DNA of 64,000 nucleotides, taken from positions 62,001 to 126,000 of the forward strand of contig PHCQ01000004.1 of NCBI GenBank assembly GCA_002840835.1, given 5' to 3'. A program made the position numbers and the translations under genes. The number at the start of each line of letters is the position of its first letter. Position 1 is the stretch's first letter. Shown here one piece after another: positions 1 through 8,592 of this stretch. The notes beneath the pieces were generated by a model. It made no database searches, was not told where the DNA came from, and worked only from the letters and a program-made list of their open reading frames with translations. The stretch comes from Betaproteobacteria bacterium HGW-Betaproteobacteria-16 (GTDB lineage: Bacteria; Pseudomonadota; Gammaproteobacteria; Burkholderiales; Burkholderiaceae_C).

Positions 1-144
1 TCGGGCAAGCTCGTGCAGGCAGCCAGGCTTCCTACAATGCAGGCAGCGGCGACCCATCGCACGGTCCGTGTTCCATGGCTCCTGGCCACCCCGGACGATC
101 CATCAACGCCCACCTTCGCACTTGCTGCACCTGAAATCTGATCC
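1..144. other. Left-edge stretch with no supported gene
   Basis: I see no open frame with coding character before the small ORF at 145. A TACAAT hexamer at 33-38 could be a -10 element for that ORF, but no convincing -35 lies upstream. The stretch may also hold the end of a gene outside the window. Confidence 0.3.
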
Positions 145-297
145 ATGACCCTGTTGTTGCTGGAAGCGCTTGGCGCGCTGGTTTTGCTTGTCTTCATTGT
201 GTGGTGGACGATGTTCTCAGGGCGCAAGAAGGGTGAACTACCGGACGAGGTGGAGCAGGAAAAATCTGGCGAAGACCGCCGGTCGCCTCCCCCCTGA
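145..297 (+). CDS. Small single-pass membrane protein of unknown function (50 aa)
   Basis: I do not recognise this as a named family. The reading frame begins MTLLLLEALGAL, gives one hydrophobic segment (about residues 2-24), and ends in a short charged tail rich in Lys, Glu, Asp and Arg. This is the layout of a small N-in or N-out inner-membrane peptide. It ends just before a GC-rich repeat element, like several genes in this half of the window. No clear Shine-Dalgarno sequence precedes the ATG. It faces the two-component system convergently. Small size means chance ORF remains possible, although the hydrophobic-then-charged pattern is not typical of GC-rich noise. Confidence 0.5.
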   Translation: MTLLLLEALGALVLLVFIVWWTMFSGRKKGELPDEVEQEKSGEDRRSPPP

Positions 298-417
298 GGT
301 TTCCCCCCGTCCAGGGCCCCGAGGGTCCGGCTCCGCCGGTCCAACAGTGCCGTTTCCCCTGCAAGCGCCGAAGGCGCGACAGGGAGGTGGGAGGCCGCGC
401 GGCGACGCAGGGGGTGT
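298..417 (-). repeat. GC-rich post-stop repeat element, single copy
   Basis: Read on the minus strand this starts immediately after the stop codon of the response regulator with ACACCCCCTGCG, then carries a CGCCTTCGGCG hairpin with a UUCG-type loop and a CGGAGCCGG run. The same order of motifs recurs at 3301-3462 behind another minus-strand gene. The hairpins may end or stabilise the transcript, but there is no U-tract, so it is not a classical terminator. Confidence 0.6.
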
Positions 418-1047
418 TCATCCCAGGCGCAGCGCGTTGGCCAGTTCCACCGCCGATTTGACGCCCATCTTGTCGAACACCCTTGAGCGATGGACCTCCA
501 CCGTGCGCACGCTGATGTTGAGTTGATCGGCCACCAGCTTGTTGGGCAGCCCTTCCACCACCAGTCGCATGACATCGCGTTCCCGCTCGGTCAGGCTGCC
601 CAGGCGGGCCTCCATGTCACGCTGCAGGCGGCGCTGCGCCAGCACCTGTGCAGACTGGGCCAGGGCCTGCTCAATGCGATCCACCAGCACATTGTCCGAG
701 AACGGCTTCTCGCAGAAATCGAAGGCGCCGCGCTTGACCGCATCCACCGCAGTGGGCACATCGGCATGGCCGGAGAGAAAGATCACCGGCATGGCGGCTT
801 GCCAGGGCAGGGTGAGCAAATGCTCGAACAGCGCCAGCCCGCTCATGCCGGGCATGCGCACGTCCAGCAACACACAGGAAGGCGACGCAGGTGCATCGTG
901 CCAGCTGCTGACCTCGGCCAGAAACGCGTCGGCACTGCTGTAACCCTCGCTGAGCAACCGACGGGTGCGCAGCAACCAGGACAGCGCGTCGCGCACGCCG
1001 GCGTCGTCATCGACGATAAAAATGCGTGCGTCGGGGTACTCGGTCAT
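418..1047 (-). CDS. FixJ/NarL-type response regulator
   Basis: Two-component response regulator of about 209 aa. The N-terminal receiver domain (residues 8-120) has the acidic pocket VDDD, the phospho-acceptor Asp in LLDVRMPG (about D62) and the switch Lys in CEKPF (about K114). A short linker leads to a LuxR-type helix-turn-helix (about 150-205) with LTERERDVMRLV and ISVRTVEVHR. The start at 1047 is chosen because MTEYPDARIFIVDDD begins the receiver fold; the open frame extends further upstream only in low-quality sequence. It lies 126 bp downstream of the histidine kinase on the same strand, so the two form a kinase-regulator pair. DctR, TtrR and TodT are family analogues; the signal is unknown here. 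Confidence 0.9.
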   Translation of the reverse strand: MTEYPDARIFIVDDDAGVRDALSWLLRTRRLLSEGYSSADAFLAEVSSWHDAPASPSCVLLDVRMPGMSGLALFEHLLTLPWQAAMPVIFLSGHADVPTAVDAVKRGAFDFCEKPFSDNVLVDRIEQALAQSAQVLAQRRLQRDMEARLGSLTERERDVMRLVVEGLPNKLVADQLNISVRTVEVHRSRVFDKMGVKSAVELANALRLG

Positions 1048-1173
1048 GGGCGGATGATAGTGGACACCTCGGCGCCGTTCATGCGCATACCCAGACGCCA
1101 AACCAGAAGGCGGGCTGCCGAGAAAGGGCGACCGAAAGCGCATGGAAGCCAAGCCCTGCCCGACACATCTGGT

Positions 1174-3234
1174 TCAACCTGCCGGCAAGGTGAAACGGAA
1201 CACCGTGCCGCGTGGCTGCGCCGGCTCGTGAACCAGCGCACCGCCGTGCTGTTCGATCACGGTGCGGCACAGGCTCAGGCCCAGTCCCATGCCTTCGGTC
1301 TTGGTGGTGAAGAACGGGGTGAACAACTGGGCCTGCACTTCCTGACTCAGACCCTCGCCGTGGTCGGTCACCGTGAATTCGACCCAGCGCTTGTGTGCCC
1401 GACCCGCTGCCGGATGGCGCAGCAGGGCCACGCGCAGCGTCAGCACGCGCAGACCGCTATGTGAAGGGGGATCGCCGGCAGGCATGGCCTGCATGCCGTT
1501 GCGCGCCAGATTGAGCAGCACCTGCTCGACCATGGTGCGATCGCACAGCACCGACGGGCAGTCGGCGGCCACCGAAATCTGCAGCCGGATGTCCTGCTTC
1601 TTGGCCTGCAGGCTCAGCAGGGGCTGGATCGCGTCCACGAGTGCGGCAGGTGCCACGGCTTCGCGCACATGCTCGCGGCGACGCACGAAGTCGGCCACGC
1701 TCTTGATGACGCGACCAGCGCGATCGGCCTGCTCGCCGATGCGTCGCATGGCCAGTTGCAGGTCGGCTTGCGGAAGGCCTGCCATCGGCCCATCCAGCAG
1801 GTTGAGCGTGCCGGTGGCGTAGCTGGAGATGGCCGCCAGCGGCTGGTTGAGCTCGTGACTGAGCAGCGACGCCATTTCGCCCACCGTGGCCAGCCGGGCG
1901 GTTGCCTGCAGCCGCTCCTGGGAGGTGCGGTTCAGATCCTCCACCCGGCGCTGCTCGGTCATGTCCACGATGGCGCTCATGAAGCCGGTCTGCACACCCT
2001 GGGCGTCGATCAAGGGCGCTTCGATGATCAACACCGGGAAGCGCGTGCCGTCCTTGCGCTGGAACATCGACTCGTAGCCTTCGCGCGGCAGTGTCTGGCC
2101 GGCCAACCGGATCGCCTGTCGCTGCTGGTATTCGTCGACCAGCTCGGGGGGCCACCAGGGCGCGGGCAGTCCGGTGCCGATGAGCTCTTCCGGCGAGAAA
2201 CCCACCATCTGGCAAAACGCCGGGTTGACGTAGGTCACCCGCCCCTGCATGTCGCGTGCCCGCAATCCGGTCACCAGCGAGTTTTCCATGGCCTTGCGAA
2301 AGGCAAGGGCGTCGGCCAGATTGTGTTCTGCGCGCTGGCGCCGCCGCATGTCGCGCCCCAGCATGGCCATGACCGCCAGCAGCGCGAGCGACAACGCCCC
2401 GACCACGGCGGTGAGCAGGTTCGGAAACAGGCCGAAAAACCCGGACCGGCTCACACGCGGGCTCTCCAGCTGCAGCATGAGTGAATGGCCAGGCAGGTCC
2501 AGCAAGGTGCTGGCGCGCAAGACGCGCCGGTCGCCCTGGATCGCGCTGTGCACCGCCAGGCGGGTGCCATCGGGCTCCGTGAAAGCCAGGCCGTGGCCGC
2601 GCAACATGTCCTTGTTGCCCAGTTCGTCAAGAATGCCCGGCAGGGAATAGGTGACCACCAGGAAGCCGCTGGGCACGCCCGCACGCACCACAGGCAGGCA
2701 CATTTCCATGAACTCCATGCCCATGCCCTCGCGCATCGGCCAGAAGTAGCTGGGCGAAAACGCCGGCCCCGAGAGGCGGCGTGCTGCCTCGCAGGCCTGC
2801 CGCATGTCGGGCAGGGCCTCTTCCCGGCTCATGGTGCCAAACGGCTCGGCCATGTAGGGCGTGTTGCGAGAGGCGATCAGCCGTGCGGTCGTGGTGTCGC
2901 GCCACTCCAGCCGCACCATCTCGCGGTGCCGGGCCAGCACCTCGGAGGCCGGCGCCATCCAGGAATCCGGCGTGGGCACCACACTGTGCAGCGACTGCAG
3001 CGTCTGCACGTTGCGGATCAGCGCACTGCGGATGTCACTGGCCACGGCAGCGGCATCGCTCTCCACCGCCGCCTGGTCCCGCGCCTCTTCGTATTCGCGC
3101 GCCAGAAACACCATCACCCCCAGCATCAGCGCCACCAGCAACAGCAGCGCACCCCAGAGCAGCCAGCGGCGCGAACGCAAAGGGCTGCGTGGTCGACCAG
3201 GGGAACCTCGAAGCGATGAGGAAGGCGCGCTCAT
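1174..3234 (-). CDS. CHASE-PAS sensor histidine kinase
   Basis: Membrane sensor kinase of about 686 aa. One membrane segment (about 24-46) and a second (about 274-292) flank a periplasmic CHASE-like domain (about 50-265). A PAS domain follows (about 315-425, with VNPAFCQMVGFSPEEL), then HisKA with the phospho-acceptor His in SHELNQPL (about H460), then an HATPase domain with an N box (NLARNGMQAM) and G boxes (DHGEGLS, GMGLGLSLC). The ATG at 3234 (MSAPSSSL) fits a normal N-terminus before the first membrane helix; an upstream start at 3303 would add 23 residues. It is followed by the response regulator at 418-1047. DctS-type sensors of C4-dicarboxylates share the design, but the ligand cannot be read from sequence. 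Confidence 0.88.
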   Translation of the reverse strand: MSAPSSSLRGSPGRPRSPLRSRRWLLWGALLLLVALMLGVMVFLAREYEEARDQAAVESDAAAVASDIRSALIRNVQTLQSLHSVVPTPDSWMAPASEVLARHREMVRLEWRDTTTARLIASRNTPYMAEPFGTMSREEALPDMRQACEAARRLSGPAFSPSYFWPMREGMGMEFMEMCLPVVRAGVPSGFLVVTYSLPGILDELGNKDMLRGHGLAFTEPDGTRLAVHSAIQGDRRVLRASTLLDLPGHSLMLQLESPRVSRSGFFGLFPNLLTAVVGALSLALLAVMAMLGRDMRRRQRAEHNLADALAFRKAMENSLVTGLRARDMQGRVTYVNPAFCQMVGFSPEELIGTGLPAPWWPPELVDEYQQRQAIRLAGQTLPREGYESMFQRKDGTRFPVLIIEAPLIDAQGVQTGFMSAIVDMTEQRRVEDLNRTSQERLQATARLATVGEMASLLSHELNQPLAAISSYATGTLNLLDGPMAGLPQADLQLAMRRIGEQADRAGRVIKSVADFVRRREHVREAVAPAALVDAIQPLLSLQAKKQDIRLQISVAADCPSVLCDRTMVEQVLLNLARNGMQAMPAGDPPSHSGLRVLTLRVALLRHPAAGRAHKRWVEFTVTDHGEGLSQEVQAQLFTPFFTTKTEGMGLGLSLCRTVIEQHGGALVHEPAQPRGTVFRFTLPAG

Positions 3235-3300
3235 CGCTTCAGCAGTTGACGGCCGCGAAGCGAGACCTACGATGAACGCAATGCCCCCAACCAAGGGCGA

Positions 3301-3462
3301 CAAGGGTCCGGCTCCGCCGGCCCAAGGCGCCGTCCCCCTCCAAGCCGAAGGCGCCAGAGAGGGGGAAGACGCGTAAGCGGCGCAGGGGGTGTTTCATGTC
3401 CTCAAGCCGAAGGCGCCAGAGAGGGGGAAGCCGCGTCAGCGGCGCAGGGGGTGTCTCCTTGA
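3301..3462 (-). repeat. Post-stop repeat element in two tandem copies (period 62 bp)
   Basis: Two near-identical units begin with CAAGCCGAAGGCGCCAGAGA on the plus strand at 3341 and 3403. Read on the minus strand they follow the stop codon of the nitrilase-family gene with ACACCCCCTGCGCCGC. The units differ at only a few bases, so the duplication is recent or maintained. They are the same family as 298-417. The stretch 3235-3300 between the kinase start and this element holds no supported gene. Confidence 0.75.
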
Positions 3463-4269
3463 TCACAACTTGCGATGCTGCAACGAAGGCAGTTGTTCCC
3501 GCACCCCCTGGAGGTGCTGGATGTCCAGATCGGCCAGCACCACGCCCGGTCCTGCAGACTGCATGGCCAGCACCTCGCCCCAGGGGTCGATCACCATGCT
3601 GTGCCCCCAGGTGCGCCGGCCGTTTTCATGTAAGCCACCCTGCGCGCTGGCGATCACATAGGCCTGGTTTTCAATGGCGCGGGCGCGCAACAGCACCTCC
3701 CAGTGGGCCGAACCCGTGGTGTAAGTGAATGCTGCGGGCACCAGCAGCACATCGGCAGCCAGCACGCGGTACAGCTCGGCAAACCGGAGGTCGTAGCAGA
3801 CGCTCTGCCCGACACGCCATTCGTGGCCATCACGCGAGCGCAGGTCAAAGGTGGTGGGGGTATCGCCCGCCTTCAGCACCGCCGCCTCGTCGTAGTGCTC
3901 CCGGCCGTTGTCGTAGCGAAACAGATGGATCTTGTCGTAGCGACTGATCTGGGTGCCTTTGGCGTTGTAGGTCAGCGAGGCATTGGCGGCATGGCCGGGA
4001 TCGTCGGTGGCCATGGGCAGCGTGCCCCCCACGATGCAGAGCTTCAGGTCGCGCGCAGCGTCCGACAGGAAGTCCTGCACCGTGCCCAGGCCCGGTGTCT
4101 CGGCGATCACGAGCTTGTCTTCGTCCTTCTGTCCCATGAAGCAGAAGTACTCGGGCAGCACCGCCAGTTCGGCGCCAGCGCCGGCCGCCTGGCGCAACAG
4201 CCGCAAGGCTTCACTGAGGTTGGCATCCAGACTGATGCCGGAGACCATCTGAATGGCGGCGACTTTCAT
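3463..4269 (-). CDS. Nitrilase-superfamily amidohydrolase (Nit1/deaminated-glutathione amidase type)
   Basis: Carbon-nitrogen hydrolase of 268 aa, the usual length of the family. The catalytic triad is visible: Glu in AVLPEYF (E40), Lys in YDKIHLF (K113) and Cys in QSVCYDLRF (C158). Sequences of this branch (YbeM/Nit1) hydrolyse the side-product deaminated glutathione to 2-oxoglutarate and cysteinylglycine in the cytosol; this specificity is inferred from the branch-like motifs and length, not shown. It lies 80 bp downstream of yhdP on the same strand, an arrangement that could be one operon, and its stop codon abuts a tandem repeat element that may mark the transcript end. Start ATG gives MKVAAIQM, the typical beginning. 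Confidence 0.88.
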   Translation of the reverse strand: MKVAAIQMVSGISLDANLSEALRLLRQAAGAGAELAVLPEYFCFMGQKDEDKLVIAETPGLGTVQDFLSDAARDLKLCIVGGTLPMATDDPGHAANASLTYNAKGTQISRYDKIHLFRYDNGREHYDEAAVLKAGDTPTTFDLRSRDGHEWRVGQSVCYDLRFAELYRVLAADVLLVPAAFTYTTGSAHWEVLLRARAIENQAYVIASAQGGLHENGRRTWGHSMVIDPWGEVLAMQSAGPGVVLADLDIQHLQGVREQLPSLQHRKL

Positions 4270-4349
4270 GGCAGATCCTCATCAAATAAAGCAAGAGCAG
4301 CAGATGCATGCGTTGGGACCCCGCCGTTGCACGCGCTCGACGGTCGAGC

Positions 4350-7300
4350 TTACTCGACCGTGGGCGTTTTCCGGGTCTCGGGTGGCGGTGCGGCGGGCTG
4401 GATTCTCTCCTGCTTGACCACCTGCGGATCGGCCCAACTGCCCGTGATCCGAAACTCTTGCGTGGTGGCGCTCTGCAGGGGCTCGCGCAGCAGGAATTGC
4501 GCCAGGAAGGTGCCCAGTCCGACGGCCGGGTTGATGGCGGTGGCGATCAGCGCAGCAGTGCCGGCGTTGATTTCGGGCACCACCACCACCTTGAGGTCCT
4601 GCTGCTCGCGGCCGATGTCGGCCGTGCCTTCCATCAGCACCGCCGCATTGACACCTTTCATCTGCAGGTTGTTGGTCGTCAGCACGCCCTTGTCGATGCG
4701 CGCATCACCGCGCACAAAATCAAAGGCGAAGCCTTCGGAGAAGACGTCGCGGAAATCGAGTGTCAGGCGCCGGGGAAGCGCCTGCAGACTGAGCACGCCG
4801 AGCAGCTTGGCCGCACCCGGCTCCACCTGCAGGAACTGGCCTCTGTCCACGTCGGCCCTGAGCTGGCCCGAGAGGCTGGGGTAGTCCAGGGCCATGGGGG
4901 AGCCCAGCCAGCCGATGCGGCCCTCGATCCAGCCCTCACCACCGCGCACCACGCCTGCGCGACCGAACCGCTCCAGCAGCTTGCCCGAGTCGTCGATGTC
5001 GAGCCGGAAATTCAACGCCGTGTGCCGGGCGGTATCTGTCGCGCCCGCACCCGCCGGCGTGCCCAGCACGGCCCAGTTGCCGGTCGCGCTCAACCGGGCC
5101 TCGGGCACTTGCATGACCAGCCGGTTCAGTCGCCATTCACGCACCTTGCCGGCACCCCCGACGTTGACGGCCTCGATCTCCACATGACCCAGGCGCCGGT
5201 TGGCCAGCACAAGGTCGTCCACCGCAATGTCCAGCGCGGGCACGCTGCCGGGTTGCTGCAAGCGCTGCTCCACATCGGTGGCCGCACTGGGTGGGAGGTC
5301 CAGCCTGGCCAGGCGGGCGTAGATGCTGCCTTCGCTGTTCGCGCCGGACTGGCGGTATTCCACGTAGCCGTTGAGTTCGTCGGCGTCAACGTTGGCGCGC
5401 CATTGTGTGCCCACGCGCGAGCCGCCCACGACCACCTTGTTGAAGCTGCGCCCGTCAGTGGTGATGCGGTTGGCCCGCACGGCCAAAGTGGTAGGCAGGT
5501 AGCCCAGGCTCGGATCGCTGGCCGACCCCCCGGTGGTGGCCGTCTCGGGCGCTGGCTGCAAGGCCACACCGGTGGCCGACGAAAACGCGCGCTTCCACTG
5601 GTCGATATCGATCTGGTCCAGCGAGATGTTGGCCAGTACGCCTTGCTCTGGCAGCGGCGCAGACTCGTCTTCCCGCAAGCCGACGGCCAGGCTGCCGCGC
5701 AGCACACGGGGCTCCGCCTCGCCCAGATCGCGTTCGTATTGCAGAGCCAAGACGGGCGCCGCGGGCGAACCCAGTGAGACACTCAGGCGGTCGGTGCGCG
5801 CCTGGACTCCAACCACAGACACCACGGCGTTTTCGAATCGAAGCGGCAGGCTCTCTGAAGCCGTCTTGTTCAGCGGTGCGGGCAGGTTCAGTGCCAGGCC
5901 CTGCAGGTCGCTCGTCACGACCAGCTCGGGCTCACCGGCCCGAAACCCCAGCTGTGCGGTGTAGCTGGTGCTGCCGCTCGCCTGTTGGAACAGGCGCGAA
6001 ACAAAGCCCACTCCGGCCTGCTGGAGGCCCTCGGCGCTTACCGTGCCCTGGCCCCGAAACCGGATGGGCGAAGGTTGATCCGTATCGCTCGCGAGCATGC
6101 CGCCTTCAAAACGCACCATGCCGCCATGGAGCCTGGCCTGGGCATTGGTGATGTCGAAGCCGCGGTCGGTGAACTGCAGCAGCCCGGTCGCGCCGCCGAG
6201 CAGGGGTGAATCGGGACTGATCTGCACGTCGTTGCCCGGAAAGCGCACCGACCCCCTGACCTGACCTGCGTCCACATCGGACAAGGGCAGGCTCAGATCA
6301 AAACCCAGATCCACCACGCCATTCATTTCTGCCTGCGCCAGCGACCGTCCGGTCATGTCGTTCAGGGGGGAGGTTTTCAACACCTCCAGCACCTCGGCCG
6401 CCGGGCCGGCGGCGTGCGCCTTCACCAGCAGGGTGGCGCGCTCGGACAGATCGTCGATGCGGACCTCACCCCGGCTCAGACGCACGTCCGACGCACCCTG
6501 CACGCCGGCGGTGATGTCGGTGATGCGCAGCGACGCGCGATCCAACACCAGCTGGCCGTTCACCTTTTGCAGGGAAGGCCAGGGCGTGCCGCCTTCGGAC
6601 CGCAGGAAGGGCGGCACAAAGGCCAGATCCACCTCCTGAAGCCGGGCCGCGATCCGGAACTCGCCCACGCTGCCCGGCGCATCAAAGGGCAGGTCGTCGA
6701 CTTCGCCACGCACCCGGAAGACCACCTGGTCGGAGGTGCCACCCAGCACCGCCTCGCGCACGTAGCGCCGCGAATCGGGGCCCACGCTCAGGGGCAGGTA
6801 GCGGTGGGTGCTGGTGCCTTGTGCACGGGTGAGGGTGGCGTCGAGCGCAAGCACACCCGGAAAACGTGAACCCGCGGGGCTGCTGGCCGGGTCGCTGGTG
6901 CGCCAACGGACTTTGGCCGTGCCCTCGGCATCGGCGTTGGTCATCCGCACCTGGTCCACATCGACCTCGATCTGCTCGCCCTTCACACGCCACACCGCAT
7001 CGGCCTGGAGTCGGGTCAGCGGCAAGTCGGTCTCTTCGAACACCCCGGGCAATTCAAGCTTGCCATCGATGAGCTCCAGTTGCGCCTTGCCGCCTTCGCG
7101 ATTGAAATCGAAGTTCACCGTCGCGCCCGCCAGGCCAGGGCGCCCGGGCAAAGGGTGGTCGCCTCGGGAGGACCTGCGCTCACTCTCCTTGCCCCTCAGG
7201 GCCAAGCCCACGACGCGCCCCTTGCCCCAGTAGTTGCCACCCGGCCAGGCGGTGGCGGGTGCTTCTGTGGATCCCGTGGCCAACGACACGGGATCGGGTT

Positions 7301-8579
7301 CCCAGCGTGCGTGCAGACCCTCAATCCGCCCGGCTGGTTGCAGGCTGTCCAGCAGGCGGTGCGTGTCCTCTCCCAGCGGCAGGCGGGTGGCAATGGCGCC
7401 CAACGCCGCCAGGTCCACCTGGTCCGCGCTGAGCGCGGTCGACGCAGGCTTGCCGTCCGCATGTCCTGCCATGTGCTCCAACCGCACGCGTCCCCCAGGC
7501 CAGGCCTGTCCTTCAGCAGTACGAAAACGCAGATCGTCGGTGGACACGGAGAATCCGTCGGCATTCCACTGCGCCTCCAGACCGCCCTGGATTTCGTCGA
7601 GCGCCATCACCGGCAGGGTCGGTCCGAGCCTCACCTGCACCTCGCGCAGGTCCAGTTCGGTGCTGGCGCCTGTGACGGCACCGCGCTTCACGTCGGCCCA
7701 GGCCTTGAGCGCGCCATGTCCGCCATCGACCTCCACATTCCATTCCGACAAGTCCACATACGCGCGCAAACGCGCCACGTCGACACGCTGAAAGTCGGCG
7801 AAGAGGTCTCCGTCCCATTGCCGCCAGCGTGCGCGCGCCTCGTCCCAGGCGCCCTGGCCTAGCGCCAGCAAAGGCTGCCGAAAGCGGGCCACCAGACTGA
7901 AGCGGTCGCCCCATTCGGCCGGGGGCGTGGCGTCCAGTCTGAAATGGTGGTTCCGGCCGCTGTTTCGTGCCACGAAATCGAGCGCAGAAAGTGCCAGCGT
8001 CGGCTGGCCGCGCAAGTCGTCGGTCCAGCGCACCATGCCCTGTCGGATCGCAAACTCCCGCTGGGAAAAAAACCAGTCCGCGGCGGCGTCATCGCCGGTG
8101 TCCGGACCTGACAGGTCCAGGCCGGCCACTTCGATCCGGCCTTCGCTGGTGCGACGCACATCCAGCACCGGACGATCGATCACCACCTGTTCCACCCCGC
8201 CGCGCCAGACCGAGGCCACCGACAGCGCCACACGCACCTGGGGCAGCTCGAGGGCCGCTCGGCCCTGGGCGTCGTACAGCCGGACATCCCGCAGCTCGAC
8301 CACTGGAACGAAGGCGGGCAGCAAGCCCTGTCTGGCGGAGGTGGACTGGGCACTGATGCTGCCCACCTTGACGGGAACCCCTACCGCTTCACTCGCCCAC
8401 CGCTCCAGCTCAGGGCGCCACTCACCGATTCGCGGCACAATCCACCAATGGAGCGTTCCCCAGGTCAAAGCAAACAGGCTCCACGATGCCAGCACGAGCC
8501 ACAACAGCAGCCGTGCAGCCACCGAAAGAGTCTTGAGGGTTCGCGTGGCGGGTGCGATCGACGCCGGGCTTTGTTTCAT
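4350..8579 (-). CDS. yhdP: YhdP family AsmA-like envelope protein
   Basis: Very large protein (about 1409 aa) with one N-terminal membrane helix (about 24-46) and a long periplasmic part, ending with an AsmA-like region near residues 1200-1380 (TTNNLQMKGVNAAVLMEGTA). YhdP-type proteins form elongated beta-groove bridges and, in Escherichia coli, help move phospholipids to the outer membrane together with TamB and YdbH. Length and the conserved C-terminal block match the family. The ATG at 8579 is used here; a GTG two codons upstream would add two residues. The gene diverges from glnE with almost no space between the start codons, so its promoter must lie inside or near glnE sequence. Confidence 0.9.
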   Translation of the reverse strand: MKQSPASIAPATRTLKTLSVAARLLLWLVLASWSLFALTWGTLHWWIVPRIGEWRPELERWASEAVGVPVKVGSISAQSTSARQGLLPAFVPVVELRDVRLYDAQGRAALELPQVRVALSVASVWRGGVEQVVIDRPVLDVRRTSEGRIEVAGLDLSGPDTGDDAAADWFFSQREFAIRQGMVRWTDDLRGQPTLALSALDFVARNSGRNHHFRLDATPPAEWGDRFSLVARFRQPLLALGQGAWDEARARWRQWDGDLFADFQRVDVARLRAYVDLSEWNVEVDGGHGALKAWADVKRGAVTGASTELDLREVQVRLGPTLPVMALDEIQGGLEAQWNADGFSVSTDDLRFRTAEGQAWPGGRVRLEHMAGHADGKPASTALSADQVDLAALGAIATRLPLGEDTHRLLDSLQPAGRIEGLHARWEPDPVSLATGSTEAPATAWPGGNYWGKGRVVGLALRGKESERRSSRGDHPLPGRPGLAGATVNFDFNREGGKAQLELIDGKLELPGVFEETDLPLTRLQADAVWRVKGEQIEVDVDQVRMTNADAEGTAKVRWRTSDPASSPAGSRFPGVLALDATLTRAQGTSTHRYLPLSVGPDSRRYVREAVLGGTSDQVVFRVRGEVDDLPFDAPGSVGEFRIAARLQEVDLAFVPPFLRSEGGTPWPSLQKVNGQLVLDRASLRITDITAGVQGASDVRLSRGEVRIDDLSERATLLVKAHAAGPAAEVLEVLKTSPLNDMTGRSLAQAEMNGVVDLGFDLSLPLSDVDAGQVRGSVRFPGNDVQISPDSPLLGGATGLLQFTDRGFDITNAQARLHGGMVRFEGGMLASDTDQPSPIRFRGQGTVSAEGLQQAGVGFVSRLFQQASGSTSYTAQLGFRAGEPELVVTSDLQGLALNLPAPLNKTASESLPLRFENAVVSVVGVQARTDRLSVSLGSPAAPVLALQYERDLGEAEPRVLRGSLAVGLREDESAPLPEQGVLANISLDQIDIDQWKRAFSSATGVALQPAPETATTGGSASDPSLGYLPTTLAVRANRITTDGRSFNKVVVGGSRVGTQWRANVDADELNGYVEYRQSGANSEGSIYARLARLDLPPSAATDVEQRLQQPGSVPALDIAVDDLVLANRRLGHVEIEAVNVGGAGKVREWRLNRLVMQVPEARLSATGNWAVLGTPAGAGATDTARHTALNFRLDIDDSGKLLERFGRAGVVRGGEGWIEGRIGWLGSPMALDYPSLSGQLRADVDRGQFLQVEPGAAKLLGVLSLQALPRRLTLDFRDVFSEGFAFDFVRGDARIDKGVLTTNNLQMKGVNAAVLMEGTADIGREQQDLKVVVVPEINAGTAALIATAINPAVGLGTFLAQFLLREPLQSATTQEFRITGSWADPQVVKQERIQPAAPPPETRKTPTVE

Positions 8580-8592
8580 GTCCACTCAAATT

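Noticed and set aside
490..1464. 324-aa plus-strand frame over the response regulator and kinase genes
   Set aside because: Antisense shadow of GC-rich coding sequence. It has no domain, and its residues (many His, Gln, Arg) are typical of reverse-frame translation.
3301..3462. CRISPR-like or classical terminator reading of the tandem repeats
   Set aside because: Units are adjacent without spacers, too few in number, and lack a U-tract. They fit the post-stop repeat family instead.
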